The notes beneath the pieces were generated by a model, which saw only the letters and a list, made by a program, of their open reading frames with translations, did no database searches and was not told where the DNA came from. Made by a program: the position numbers and the translations under genes. Shown here in pieces: positions 38,074 to 47,072 of a stretch of DNA of 64,000 nt (the stretch's first letter is position 1; the number at the start of each line of letters is the position of its first letter). The DNA comes from Candidatus Puniceispirillum sp. (GTDB taxonomy: Bacteria; Pseudomonadota; Alphaproteobacteria; Puniceispirillales; Puniceispirillaceae), in the NCBI GenBank assembly GCA_016778895.1, contig JADHOR010000007.1, forward strand, positions 1 to 64,000, written 5' to 3'.

Positions 38074-39063
38074 ATGTCTCTTGTCATTGCTGGAAATGTT
38101 CTGCCGCACGCGGCCATTCTTGCGCCGATGTCAGGTGTTACTGATTGGCCGTTCCGCCGTGCTGTGCGCCGTTGTGGTGGCGGCTTGGTGGTAACCGAGA
38201 TGATTGCCAGCGCTGCCGTTCTGCGTGATGTGCGAACCGAAATGCGGAAATTAAGGACTGAGGCGAAGTCTGAGGCGCCATTATCGATTCAGCTGGCCGG
38301 TTGGGAACCGCTGGTAATGGCCGAAGCGGCTAAAATTTGCGCTGATCTTGGCGCCACCTTCATTGATATCAACATGGGCTGTCCGGCGAAAAAGGTAACT
38401 GGTAAATTATCCGGCTCGGCGCTGATGCGCGATCCGCATCTGGCTGGTGCGATTATGGCGGCTGTCGTCAATGCGGTTGATGTGCCGGTGACGCTAAAAA
38501 TGCGGCTTGGCTGGGATGATAAAAGTTTGAACGCGCCAATTTTTGCAAAAATGGCCGAAAATAATGGGATTAAAATGCTGGCGGTGCATGGCCGAACCCG
38601 ATGCCAGATGTATAATGGCGCCGCGGATTGGGGAAAAATCGCCGATGTTGTGAATGCGGTTGACATTCCGGTTGTGGCTAATGGTGATATTACGTGTCTT
38701 GACAGGGTGCGGCGCGCGCTTGCTGCTAGCGGTGCTGCGGGTGTTATGATTGGCCGCGGCGCGCAGGGCAGGCCGTGGCTTTTGGCACAGGCCGGTGATT
38801 TGCTTGCCGGTAAGGCGGTTCGTCCGCCCCCTTCAATTGCGATGCGGCATCAAATGATGCGAGCGCATTTGGATGATATGCTTAGCCATTACGGAACGGC
38901 CGCGATGCGTCTGGCTCGCAAACATATAGCCTGGTATGCGTATGGCTTGCCGGGTGCCGCCCAATTGCGCGATATAGCCAATAATACCACTGATGCGGCG
39001 ATGGTTTTTGCCGCGGTTGATCAGTTTTTCGCGTCACTCAACCCAAAAGAAGTGGCGGCATGA
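38074..39063 (+). CDS. dusB: tRNA-dihydrouridine synthase B (NifR3)
   Basis: 329 residues, an FMN enzyme that reduces uridines in the tRNA D loop. APMSGVTDWPFRRAVRR opens the barrel. The catalytic Cys is in NMGCPAKKVTGKLSG near residue 103, and AVHGRTRCQMYNG binds FMN phosphate. Older literature names this gene nifR3 because it heads the ntrBC operon in alphaproteobacteria, and that is its place here: its stop TGA overlaps the ntrB ATG as ATGA. The role in nitrogen control is by position only. Confidence 0.95.
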   Translation: MSLVIAGNVLPHAAILAPMSGVTDWPFRRAVRRCGGGLVVTEMIASAAVLRDVRTEMRKLRTEAKSEAPLSIQLAGWEPLVMAEAAKICADLGATFIDINMGCPAKKVTGKLSGSALMRDPHLAGAIMAAVVNAVDVPVTLKMRLGWDDKSLNAPIFAKMAENNGIKMLAVHGRTRCQMYNGAADWGKIADVVNAVDIPVVANGDITCLDRVRRALAASGAAGVMIGRGAQGRPWLLAQAGDLLAGKAVRPPPSIAMRHQMMRAHLDDMLSHYGTAAMRLARKHIAWYAYGLPGAAQLRDIANNTTDAAMVFAAVDQFFASLNPKEVAA

Positions 39064-40289
39064 TGCGTGTGCCAAAATCAATAGAAATGGCCCAGGCTGA
39101 CAAGCATGAGGCTGCCGGATTTGAGCGTTATGCTGATGGTTCTGGCTACGATGCCGGTCAGGCGTCAGGCTTTAACGCGGCACAAATTCTGGCGAGTCTG
39201 CCTAATCCGATTTTTGTTTTGGATGCTGAAAACCGCTTTGTGTATCTTAATCAGGCTGCTGAGATGTTTTTCCAGTCAAGCCAGATGATCCTTGCCGGGC
39301 AATCGCTTGAGGGATTTATTCCAACCGATGCCAGTCTGTTTTCAATGTTGCAGCGGGCACGTGATCAGCATGTATCGGTTGGTGATCAAGGGTTAGAACT
39401 TGCCGGCCCAAAGCTTGGGCTAAAGCTGGTAAATGTGCAAATCACCCCATTTGGCGAAATGCCGCCACGGCTCTTGGTGTCGATACAAGAACGCGCACTT
39501 GCCGAACGGTTGCGGGGGCAATCATTGTTTCGCGGGGCAGCGCGTTCAATTTCCGCAATGGCGGCCCTGCTAGCGCATGAGGTGAAAAACCCGCTTGCCG
39601 GCATTAAGGGTGCGGCCCAGCTCTTGGAGTCCAGCCTTGGTGAGGAAGACCGCGCGCTGAGCAGGATGATTGTCGAGGAAAGTGATCGAGTGGCGGCGCT
39701 GCTGGATCGGATGGAAGGATTTGCCGGTGGTGCGCGGCTGGTTTTAAGTCCGGTGAATATTCATGAAATTCTAGACCATTGTCTTGGGCTGGCGGCGGCG
39801 TCTTATGGTGCTCATCTGGTAGTCCGACGGCAGTATGATCCCTCATTACCATTGGTGAACGGGCATCGGGATCTGCTTATTCAGTCTTTTATTAACATTA
39901 TTAAAAATGCTTCAGAAGCAACTGATAATAATGCAGAATTAGTAATTAAAACATCATACTCCCGAGGTCGCCGCTTGTCATTGGCGGCCAGTGATGGCGG
40001 ATCTCTCGTGCCGGTTCAGGTCGATATTATTGACAATGGGCCCGGCATTCCTGAAGACATCCGCAACCATATTTTTGATCCGTTTGTCTCGGGTCGCAGT
40101 GGCGGAAGCGGACTGGGGCTGACGATGGTAGCAAGTATTGTTGCCGATCATGGCGGTATGATCGACGTTGATACGACCCCGGGCCGGACTGTGTTTCGGA
40201 TGAATTTTCCGGTGGTAGAAAAGGGTCAAACGGCTGCAAAGTCAAAACCTCATAAAGTGGCGGCAAAACAGAAAGACGCGGTAAAATGA
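39060..40289 (+). CDS. ntrB: Nitrogen sensor kinase NtrB (GlnL)
   Basis: 409 residues, cytoplasmic, no membrane helix. A PAS domain (about 40-110, LPNPIFVLDAENRFVYLN) is followed by the phospho-acceptor helix LLAHEVKNPLAGIKGAAQLL (His near 178) and an ATPase domain with IIKNASEA, DNGPGIPED and GSGLGLTMVAS. NtrB phosphorylates NtrC when nitrogen is short and is held back by PII. It overlaps dusB and ntrC by ATGA at both ends. The basic tail is rich in Lys and Ala. Confidence 0.95.
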   Translation: MMRVPKSIEMAQADKHEAAGFERYADGSGYDAGQASGFNAAQILASLPNPIFVLDAENRFVYLNQAAEMFFQSSQMILAGQSLEGFIPTDASLFSMLQRARDQHVSVGDQGLELAGPKLGLKLVNVQITPFGEMPPRLLVSIQERALAERLRGQSLFRGAARSISAMAALLAHEVKNPLAGIKGAAQLLESSLGEEDRALSRMIVEESDRVAALLDRMEGFAGGARLVLSPVNIHEILDHCLGLAAASYGAHLVVRRQYDPSLPLVNGHRDLLIQSFINIIKNASEATDNNAELVIKTSYSRGRRLSLAASDGGSLVPVQVDIIDNGPGIPEDIRNHIFDPFVSGRSGGSGLGLTMVASIVADHGGMIDVDTTPGRTVFRMNFPVVEKGQTAAKSKPHKVAAKQKDAVK

Positions 40290-41716
40290 ATGAAAAACTG
40301 CCGATAGTTCTGGTTGCAGAAGATGATAAATCGGTCAGGCTCGTTGTGCAGCAGGCGCTTGCAAGACAGGGCTACGCGGTGCAGTCAAGCGGCACCGCCG
40401 CAGGTCTATGGAAGCTGATCGAGTCAGGCAAAGGCGATGTGCTGATCACTGATGTGGCGCTACCCGATGGTGATGCGCTGGATTTATTGCCCCGAATTCA
40501 GGATCGCCGTCCAGACTTGCCAGTGATTGTGATGAGTGCGCGGTCAACATTGCTAACCGCGGTTAAGGCACAGCAGGTTGGGGTGTTTGAATATCTGCCA
40601 AAGCCGTTCGAATTGCGCAATCTTATTGAAGTTACCCAGCGTGCGGTTGAGACGATTGGCGCGCCGAGTCGGACCGCTGCAAAATCAAATTCGATTGAGG
40701 AAGGCGGTCCGTTAATCGGACGGTCACGCCCAATGCAGGATATTTTCAAGGCAATGGCGCGGGTTGTAAGTACTGATCTGACTGTTCTTGTGACCGGTGA
40801 AAGTGGAACTGGCAAGGAGCTGGTTGCGCGCGCTTTGCATGATCTTGGCAGTCGGCGGGCAGGGCCGTTTGTTGCAATCAATCTTGCTGCAATACCGCGT
40901 GATCTGGTTGAGGCGGATTTGTTTGGGCGCGGCGAGGATAGCCTTGATACGCCGGCAAAGCATCATCAGGGCCGGTTTGCCCAGGCCGAGGGTGGCACGC
41001 TGTTTCTTGACGAGGTTGGCGATATGCCTCCAGAAGCTCAAACCCGTCTTGTGCGGGTATTGCAGGATGGTGAGTATCTGCCGGTTGCCGCCCAGAGCCC
41101 GATCAAAACTAACATCCGTATTGTCGCAGCGACAAACCAGAATCTGCATCATTTGATGCATCAGGGACTGTTTCGCGAGGATTTATTCTACCGGTTGAAT
41201 GTGGTGCCACTGCGTCTGCCACCATTGCGTGAACGGATCGAGGATATTGGCCCACTAGTTAATCACTTTCAGTTGCAGGCAGTAAAGGAAGGGCTGCCGT
41301 CCAAAACTTTTTCGTCAGAGGCTTTGCGCGCGCTGAAATCATGGCATTGGCCGGGCAATGTGCGCGAACTGGAGAATCTGGTAAGGCGAATGTTGGTGCT
41401 GCACGCCGATAACAGCATTGATGCAAGCGCGGTTGAGCGCGAATTTCCAGTAAGTCAGGCTGAAATAAACGATGATAGCGAAAGCCTGTCAGAATCAGTT
41501 GAAACCCACATAAAGCGTTATTTCGAAGCCTTGAAAGGTGGGATGCCTGCGCCTGGCCTCTATGGACGTATCCTTCGCGAGGTAGAGCACCCGCTTATTC
41601 TGGCAACTTTGGAAGTAACCCGGGGCAATCAGGTTCGGGCTGCAGATATTTTGGGACTGAACCGTAATACCTTGCGAAAAAAGATCAAAGATTTGAACAT
41701 TAAGGCAGGTCGTTAA
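40286..41716 (+). CDS. ntrC: Nitrogen response regulator NtrC, lacking the GAFTGA loop
   Basis: 476 residues. The receiver domain has acidic pocket EDD (12-14), phospho-acceptor Asp56 in LITDVALPDG and Lys106 in LPKPFE. The AAA+ domain has Walker A GESGTGKE (171-178) and Walker B LFLDEVGD (239-246). Where sigma-54 activators have GAFTGA, this protein reads GRGEDSLDTPAKHHQGRFAQ, so the sigma-54 contact loop is missing. Rhodobacter capsulatus NtrC, which works with sigma-70, is an established precedent. The end is a Fis-type helix-turn-helix (NQVRAADILGLNRNTLRKKI). Target promoters unknown here. Confidence 0.95.
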   Translation: MNEKLPIVLVAEDDKSVRLVVQQALARQGYAVQSSGTAAGLWKLIESGKGDVLITDVALPDGDALDLLPRIQDRRPDLPVIVMSARSTLLTAVKAQQVGVFEYLPKPFELRNLIEVTQRAVETIGAPSRTAAKSNSIEEGGPLIGRSRPMQDIFKAMARVVSTDLTVLVTGESGTGKELVARALHDLGSRRAGPFVAINLAAIPRDLVEADLFGRGEDSLDTPAKHHQGRFAQAEGGTLFLDEVGDMPPEAQTRLVRVLQDGEYLPVAAQSPIKTNIRIVAATNQNLHHLMHQGLFREDLFYRLNVVPLRLPPLRERIEDIGPLVNHFQLQAVKEGLPSKTFSSEALRALKSWHWPGNVRELENLVRRMLVLHADNSIDASAVEREFPVSQAEINDDSESLSESVETHIKRYFEALKGGMPAPGLYGRILREVEHPLILATLEVTRGNQVRAADILGLNRNTLRKKIKDLNIKAGR

Positions 41717-41717
41717 T

Positions 41718-43913
41718 ATGTTGAAATCAAATGATAAAATTATGTCAAAATCGGGTAACCAAGTATGGTTCAGCGAAGATCGGCTTGCCTATATCTCGAT
41801 CCTGTTTACGCTTGCAATGGGGGCGGTAACCGCCTATGCCCTGACCCGGGTTGATTATCTTTCGAATGACACTGACACGCTGATTTGGCTGGTTGTGATC
41901 GATGCGCTGGCACTATTAGTGCTTGGCACGCTCGTGGGCCGGCAAATATGGCGACTTTGGTCAGAGCGTCGCCAACGGCTTGCGGGTCATCAGCTGCATT
42001 GGCGCATGGCGGTTCTGTTTGGTGGGGTCACGACTTTTCCAGCGTTGATTGTCACGCTGTTTGCGCTTTTTATTGTTGATTACTCGTTGCGTGGTTGGTT
42101 TGCTGAGCGCATTTCGACCGCAGTCAATGAGTCAGTTCGGGTTGCCGAGTCCTATTTTGATGAGCATGCGCGCTCGATCTCGGGCGAAGTGCTGACGATG
42201 GCAAATGATATCAACCGCGAGGCCTATCGACTGGTTGGTAAAGGCAATCTGATGGGCCGGTATCTTAGTGACCAGGCCGCGCTTCGTAATATGGCGGATG
42301 CAATTATCTTTGATGGTACCGGGCAGGTTCTTGCCAAATCGCAGTTTGCCTTTGCGATTACCTTTGCCAATCTCAATTCCAGCTGGGTTGAGCAAGCGCG
42401 CAAAGGCGAGGTGGTGATCTTGCGCGCTGACGAGACCAATAAATTACGCGCTGTGGTAAAGTTAAATGGCTATGTCGATGCCTATTTGCTGGTTGGGCGG
42501 TTTATTGACTCAAAAGTTCTGCGGGCGATGGATCAAACACGGCTTGCCGCATCAGATTACCAACAGCTCGGCTTCCAGCAGCTTGACCTGCAGATCAGCT
42601 TTGCTGTGCTTTTTGGTATTGTTCTGCTGTTGATCCTGATTGCATCGCTATGGATTGGGCTAAATCTGGCGACGGCTATTGTCGGGCCACTAGGCTCGGT
42701 TATTCATGTCGCCGAGCAGGTACGCAGGGGAAACCTGTCGCAACGGGTGCCAGATGATTTGCAATTAGAAGAGGTTTCACGGCTTGGCTCGGCATTTAAC
42801 CGGATGCTGGACGAACTGGCACGCAGCCGCGAGCAACTCGTTCAGGCAAACACCCAGATTGATCAACGCCGTGAATTTACCGAAGCAGTGCTTGGCGGCG
42901 TATCGTCGGGGGTGATCGGTCTTGATCGCTATGGTAAGGTAACGCTTCCAAATGCGACGGCGCGAAGCCTATTGGCGAAGAGTGACACCGATCTGATGGG
43001 GAAAAAGCTGGTGGAAGTCATTCCTGAATTCAGAGGGTTACTGGGAATTATTAATCAGAAAAGGCGGCGTTTTGGTGAAGAGCAGATTATCTTGCAACGC
43101 CAAAACAGTCATCTGATCCTGCGCGCACGGATTGTCAGCGAGGTGATCGAAGGGCGGGTGATAGGCTATGTCGTGACGTTTGACGATGTTACTGGCCTTT
43201 TGAGCGCGCAGCGCAAGGCTGCCTGGTCAGATATTGCGCGCCGCATCGCCCATGAGATTAAGAATCCATTGACGCCAATTCAGCTGGCCTCCGACCGTTT
43301 GCTGAAAAAATACCGTCCGGATGATAAAAAGGCGGCTGATCAATTTGAGGAATATGTGCAGATTATCACCCGCCAGGTCGATGATATAGGCCGGATGGTT
43401 GATGAGTTTTCAGCCTTTGCGCGGATGCCCCAGCCCGAAATGGATCGCCATTCGCTGCTTGGCATCGTGAATGGGCAGATTTCGCTTTTTGCGGGCAGGG
43501 ATCTGTCACTTGATGTCGAGATTGACGATGCAAATAATGACTATGCGACGATTTGTGATGCGGGGTTGGTGCGGCAAGCGCTAACCAACTTGCTGCAAAA
43601 TGCTAAAGACAGTATGGACGAACATCGCATAGCCAGCCCAACGATTCGAATTAGGCTTCAAAGTGAGGATGATATGATTGCCATAATCGTAACCGATAAT
43701 GGCCCGGGGTTCCCCGACATGGACTTTGAAAAGCTGCTAGAGCCTTATGTCACAACGCGGCAAAAGGGGACTGGTCTGGGGCTTGCGATTGTGAGCAAGA
43801 TCATGGAAGACCACGGGGGAGCAATACACCTTGGCAATGCTGAAAATGGCGGCGCACTGGTTTGTTTGAAATTTCCGATGTATGCAGCGACGCATGCCGA
43901 AAAGGTCAGATAG
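41718..43913 (+). CDS. ntrY: Membrane sensor kinase NtrY
   Basis: 731 residues. Three N-terminal membrane helices (about 20-40, 52-75, 90-118), a periplasmic stretch, and a fourth helix near 290-315 (FGIVLLLILIASLWIGL) lead to a HAMP linker, a PAS domain (about 395-490) and the kinase core. The His lies in RRIAHEIKNPLTPIQLAS near residue 513, and the ATPase domain has TDNGPGFPDMD and GTGLGLAIVSKI. NtrY senses nitrogen or redox signals and works with NtrX. It starts one base after the ntrC stop and abuts ntrX. Confidence 0.95.
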   Translation: MLKSNDKIMSKSGNQVWFSEDRLAYISILFTLAMGAVTAYALTRVDYLSNDTDTLIWLVVIDALALLVLGTLVGRQIWRLWSERRQRLAGHQLHWRMAVLFGGVTTFPALIVTLFALFIVDYSLRGWFAERISTAVNESVRVAESYFDEHARSISGEVLTMANDINREAYRLVGKGNLMGRYLSDQAALRNMADAIIFDGTGQVLAKSQFAFAITFANLNSSWVEQARKGEVVILRADETNKLRAVVKLNGYVDAYLLVGRFIDSKVLRAMDQTRLAASDYQQLGFQQLDLQISFAVLFGIVLLLILIASLWIGLNLATAIVGPLGSVIHVAEQVRRGNLSQRVPDDLQLEEVSRLGSAFNRMLDELARSREQLVQANTQIDQRREFTEAVLGGVSSGVIGLDRYGKVTLPNATARSLLAKSDTDLMGKKLVEVIPEFRGLLGIINQKRRRFGEEQIILQRQNSHLILRARIVSEVIEGRVIGYVVTFDDVTGLLSAQRKAAWSDIARRIAHEIKNPLTPIQLASDRLLKKYRPDDKKAADQFEEYVQIITRQVDDIGRMVDEFSAFARMPQPEMDRHSLLGIVNGQISLFAGRDLSLDVEIDDANNDYATICDAGLVRQALTNLLQNAKDSMDEHRIASPTIRIRLQSEDDMIAIIVTDNGPGFPDMDFEKLLEPYVTTRQKGTGLGLAIVSKIMEDHGGAIHLGNAENGGALVCLKFPMYAATHAEKVR

Positions 43914-45314
43914 ATGGCTGATGATATTCTGATTGTTGATGATGAGAAGGATATTCGCTCGCTTCTGTGCTTGATGCTTGAGGATGAAGGCTATAATACC
44001 ATTGAGGCGGCAAATGCTGACGATGCGCGCACAGCATTGTTGGCGCAACCGCCAAAGCTGGCTATTCTGGATATCTGGATGCGTGAGTCCGATATGGACG
44101 GCATTGAATTGCTGGAATGGGTAAAATCAATCTATCCTGGTTTGCCGGTTCTGATGATTTCTGGTCATGGCACAATCGAAACTGCCGTACAGGCGATAAG
44201 ACTTGGTGCCTATGATTTTATCGAAAAACCGTTCAAGGAAGCGCGGTTGCTGATGACGGTCGAGCGCGCGCTTGATAATGCGCGGCTGGCGCGTGAAAAT
44301 ACAGAGCTGCGGGCGCGGGTAAATGCCGGTGAAAAACCTGAATTAGTTGGTAACTCGGTGCTAATGCGTGGCATTCGCCAATCGATTGAAAAGGTTGCCC
44401 CAACCGCAAGCCGTGTTTTAATCAATGGACCAAGTGGCAGTGGGAAAGAACTGGCCGCGCGCGTGATACATAACCAGTCAGACCGCGCCAACGAGCTTTT
44501 TGTTGTTGCCAATTGCGCGCGGTTATCAAGCGACCGGGTTGATGCCGAACTGTTTGGCGCTGAGAGCCTGCAAAGCCATCGGCGGGTCGTTGGCCTGTTC
44601 GAACAGGCGCATCGCGGTACGCTGTATTTTGACGAAATCTGTGATTTGCCGCTGGAAACACAGCGCAAAATTGTCCGGGCGGTTAATGAACAGCGATTTC
44701 GGCGCGTTGGCGGCAACAGCGAGGTCGCCGTTGATGTGCGGATGATTTCAGCGTCAAGTCGTGATTTGCCGGTTGAGATCAGCGAAGGCCGGCTTCGCGA
44801 AGATTTATATTACCGACTTGGTGTGGTGCCGTTGTCAATGCCATCATTGGCAGATCGGCGCGAGGATATTCCGCTTCTGGCAAAATATTTTACCAACCGG
44901 ATTGCCAAAATGATTGGGGTTAAACCGATCCAGCTCAGCGAAGAGATATTTGCCGCCATGCAAGGCTATGATTGGCCGGGTAATGTGAGGCAAATGCACA
45001 ACGTAATTGAAACTTTGTTGATTATGGCGCCAGATGATCGCAGTAAATCGGTTGGCCTTGATTTACTGCCTGCTGAAATCCAGAATATGTCGCGTCATAG
45101 TGCCAGATCTGATATGGAACAGTTGCTGGCCTTGCCATTGCGAGGCGCACGAGAAGAGTTTGAGCGCGAATATCTGGAAACGCAATTGCATAGGTTTAAT
45201 GGTAATATCTCACGGATGGCGGCTTTTATCGGCATGGAGCGATCTGCATTACATCGAAAAATGAAATCGCTTGGGATCGGAACCGATCTTCAAGAAGAGG
45301 GTAACAAGACATGA
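43914..45314 (+). CDS. ntrX: Response regulator NtrX, lacking the GAFTGA loop
   Basis: 466 residues. The receiver has DDEKDIR (acidic pocket), the phospho-acceptor Asp53 in AILDIWMRESDMDG and the Lys in IEKPFKEA. The AAA+ domain keeps Walker A GPSGSGKE (172-179) and Walker B YFDEICD, but the stretch after AELFG reads AESLQSHRRVVGLFEQAHRG with no GAFTGA, so a sigma-54 contact is not expected. The C-terminal Fis-like helix-turn-helix reads GNISRMAAFIGMERSALHRK. It starts directly after ntrY and its stop overlaps the trkA ATG. Confidence 0.95.
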   Translation: MADDILIVDDEKDIRSLLCLMLEDEGYNTIEAANADDARTALLAQPPKLAILDIWMRESDMDGIELLEWVKSIYPGLPVLMISGHGTIETAVQAIRLGAYDFIEKPFKEARLLMTVERALDNARLARENTELRARVNAGEKPELVGNSVLMRGIRQSIEKVAPTASRVLINGPSGSGKELAARVIHNQSDRANELFVVANCARLSSDRVDAELFGAESLQSHRRVVGLFEQAHRGTLYFDEICDLPLETQRKIVRAVNEQRFRRVGGNSEVAVDVRMISASSRDLPVEISEGRLREDLYYRLGVVPLSMPSLADRREDIPLLAKYFTNRIAKMIGVKPIQLSEEIFAAMQGYDWPGNVRQMHNVIETLLIMAPDDRSKSVGLDLLPAEIQNMSRHSARSDMEQLLALPLRGAREEFEREYLETQLHRFNGNISRMAAFIGMERSALHRKMKSLGIGTDLQEEGNKT

Positions 45315-46690
45315 AAATTGTCATCTGTGGCGCCGGACTTGTGGGTAGCGCCATCGCCAGGCATCTTTCCCAGGAACAGAATGACGTTACCGTCATTGAC
45401 GCATCGCCGGAAAATATCCAGCGTATAACTGATCAGTATGATGTGCGAGGGGTCGTTGGGGTTGCATCGCATCCTGACCGGCTTGCTGAGGCCGGGGGTC
45501 GCGATGCTGAGCTGCTAATTGCGGTGACCGAGTCAGATGAGATTAACATGGTTGCCTGTCAGGTTGCCCATACGATTTTCAATACACCGGTTAAGATTGC
45601 GCGTATTCGCGCCAATGCCTATCTCGATCCGTCCTTTTCGAGCCTTTACAGCCCTGAAAACCTGCCTATCGATCATATCATTTCGCCTGAGGCCGAAGTA
45701 TCGTCGGCAATCAGCAACCAGCTTCGTGTGCCCGGGGCATTTGATGTGCAAAACCTGTGTGGTGGCAAGATGAATCTTGTTGGTGTCCAATGTACGGAAA
45801 ACAGCCCCATTCTGGGAACATCACTTCGCCACCTTACCAGTCTGTTCCCTGATCTAAGCCTAACGATTCTCGCGATTATCCGAGATGGTAACGTGATTTT
45901 ACCACGGTCCGGGATTGAGGCAATGCAAACTGGTGACCGCGTTTATTTTGTTTGTGACAGCAAGCATCTGGATCGAGCAATGGCCAGCTTTGGGCATGAG
46001 GAAGGGGAGGCGCGCTCGGTTGTTATCGCAGGTGGCGGCAGTATCGGTCTGACGCTCTCACGGGAGATTGAGGCAAATTTCCAGAATACGAATAACCAGA
46101 TTATTGAGCTTGATAACAGCCGGGCCAAATCGTTGGCCGAGGAATTGCAGGGTACCAGCATCATAAATGGTGATGCGCTTGACGGGGCCATCCTGCGCGA
46201 GGCTGGTGTGCACATGACCGAAACCTTTGTTGCCGTGACCGAAGATGACGAGGTGAATATTCTATCGGCGCTGCTGGCGAAAAGAACGGGTGCAAAACAC
46301 GCGGTTGCCTTGGTAAATATACCGGGGTTTATTCCGCTTGTTGGCACTTTGGGCGTCGATGCAGTGATTAACCCCTCGCAGATTACGGTATCGTCAATTC
46401 TTGAGCATGTACGCCGTGGGCGTATCCGCGATGTGCACCCGATTGTTGAAGATCTGGGTGAAGTGCTTGAGGCCGAAGCCCTGCCATCATCATTGCTTGT
46501 TGGTAAACCGTTGCGCGCTGCAAAAATCCCGAAGGGTATCTCGATTGGCGGCGTTTACCGTGATGAAAAGGCGATGGCGGTTCGCGGTGATACGATAATC
46601 GAAGCCGGCGACACAGTAATTATTTTCGTTGTCCGTGGCAAGATCGCTCAAGTTGAAAAGCTATTATCAGTCAGGCTGGATTTCTTCTAG
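45311..46690 (+). CDS. trkA: Trk potassium uptake regulatory subunit TrkA
   Basis: 459 residues in two repeated halves, each an RCK/TrkA-N Rossmann domain followed by a TrkA-C domain. The nucleotide motifs are VICGAGLVGSAIARHL at the start and VIAGGGSIGLTLSREIE near 235. It sits on the cytoplasmic side of the Trk K+ channel and binds NAD(H) or ATP to gate it. The ATG overlaps the ntrX stop as ATGA. The channel partner trkH/trkG is not in the window. Position after ntrX is conserved in alphaproteobacteria. Confidence 0.95.
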   Translation: MKIVICGAGLVGSAIARHLSQEQNDVTVIDASPENIQRITDQYDVRGVVGVASHPDRLAEAGGRDAELLIAVTESDEINMVACQVAHTIFNTPVKIARIRANAYLDPSFSSLYSPENLPIDHIISPEAEVSSAISNQLRVPGAFDVQNLCGGKMNLVGVQCTENSPILGTSLRHLTSLFPDLSLTILAIIRDGNVILPRSGIEAMQTGDRVYFVCDSKHLDRAMASFGHEEGEARSVVIAGGGSIGLTLSREIEANFQNTNNQIIELDNSRAKSLAEELQGTSIINGDALDGAILREAGVHMTETFVAVTEDDEVNILSALLAKRTGAKHAVALVNIPGFIPLVGTLGVDAVINPSQITVSSILEHVRRGRIRDVHPIVEDLGEVLEAEALPSSLLVGKPLRAAKIPKGISIGGVYRDEKAMAVRGDTIIEAGDTVIIFVVRGKIAQVEKLLSVRLDFF

Positions 46691-46751
46691 GGCTTATAGC
46701 GTGAATTTAACGCTCGATCGGGTGCTTGCCAAAAAGGCGGGATCGGGCATT

Positions 46752-46770
46752 GTTTAATTTTTAAATTAAC
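46752..46770. promoter_or_regulatory. AT-rich near-palindrome upstream of hfq
   Basis: GTTTAATTTTTAAATTAAC is palindromic apart from its centre and lies about 35 bp before the hfq ATG in the trkA-hfq gap. It contains TTAA elements but not at the 7-base spacing of a CtrA site. It may overlap an hfq promoter; no fixed -10 or -35 can be selected. Confidence 0.3.
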
Positions 46771-46804
46771 GCTAAGGTTTTCAGCTAGTAGGGGAGATAA
46801 TAAG

Positions 46805-47065
46805 ATGGCCAGTGAAAAGAGCCGCAATTTGCAAGAGGTATTCCTAAATAACGTCCGAAAATCTCATGCCGCTGTCACCGTTTTTCTGGTTAACGGTGTC
46901 AAGCTGCAGGGCATTATCACATGGTTTGATAATTTTTCGATCCTGTTAAAGCGCGATCAACACGTGCAGCTGGTCTATAAACATGCGATCTCGACAATTA
47001 TGCCTGTAGCACCTTTGCAGTTGCAGGAATTTGATGGCAAGGACATGGAATCTGACAGTGAATGA
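46805..47065 (+). CDS. hfq: RNA chaperone Hfq
   Basis: 86 residues, typical for the alphaproteobacterial protein. The Sm1 motif region [21 protein letters not shown] and the Sm2 motif [10 protein letters not shown] are intact, with the QNVFLN-like start [11 protein letters not shown] binding uridines. It forms a hexameric ring that pairs small RNAs with mRNAs. AGGGGAGA precedes the ATG. It follows trkA by about 115 bp, as in other alphaproteobacteria, but the usual downstream partner hflX is absent here. Confidence 0.96.
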   Translation: MASEKSRNLQEVFLNNVRKSHAAVTVFLVNGVKLQGIITWFDNFSILLKRDQHVQLVYKHAISTIMPVAPLQLQEFDGKDMESDSE

Positions 47066-47072
47066 CGCCGCG

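Noticed and set aside
46752-46770. CtrA binding site
   Set aside because: TTAA elements are 3 or 8 bases apart, not the 7-base spacing of the CtrA consensus.
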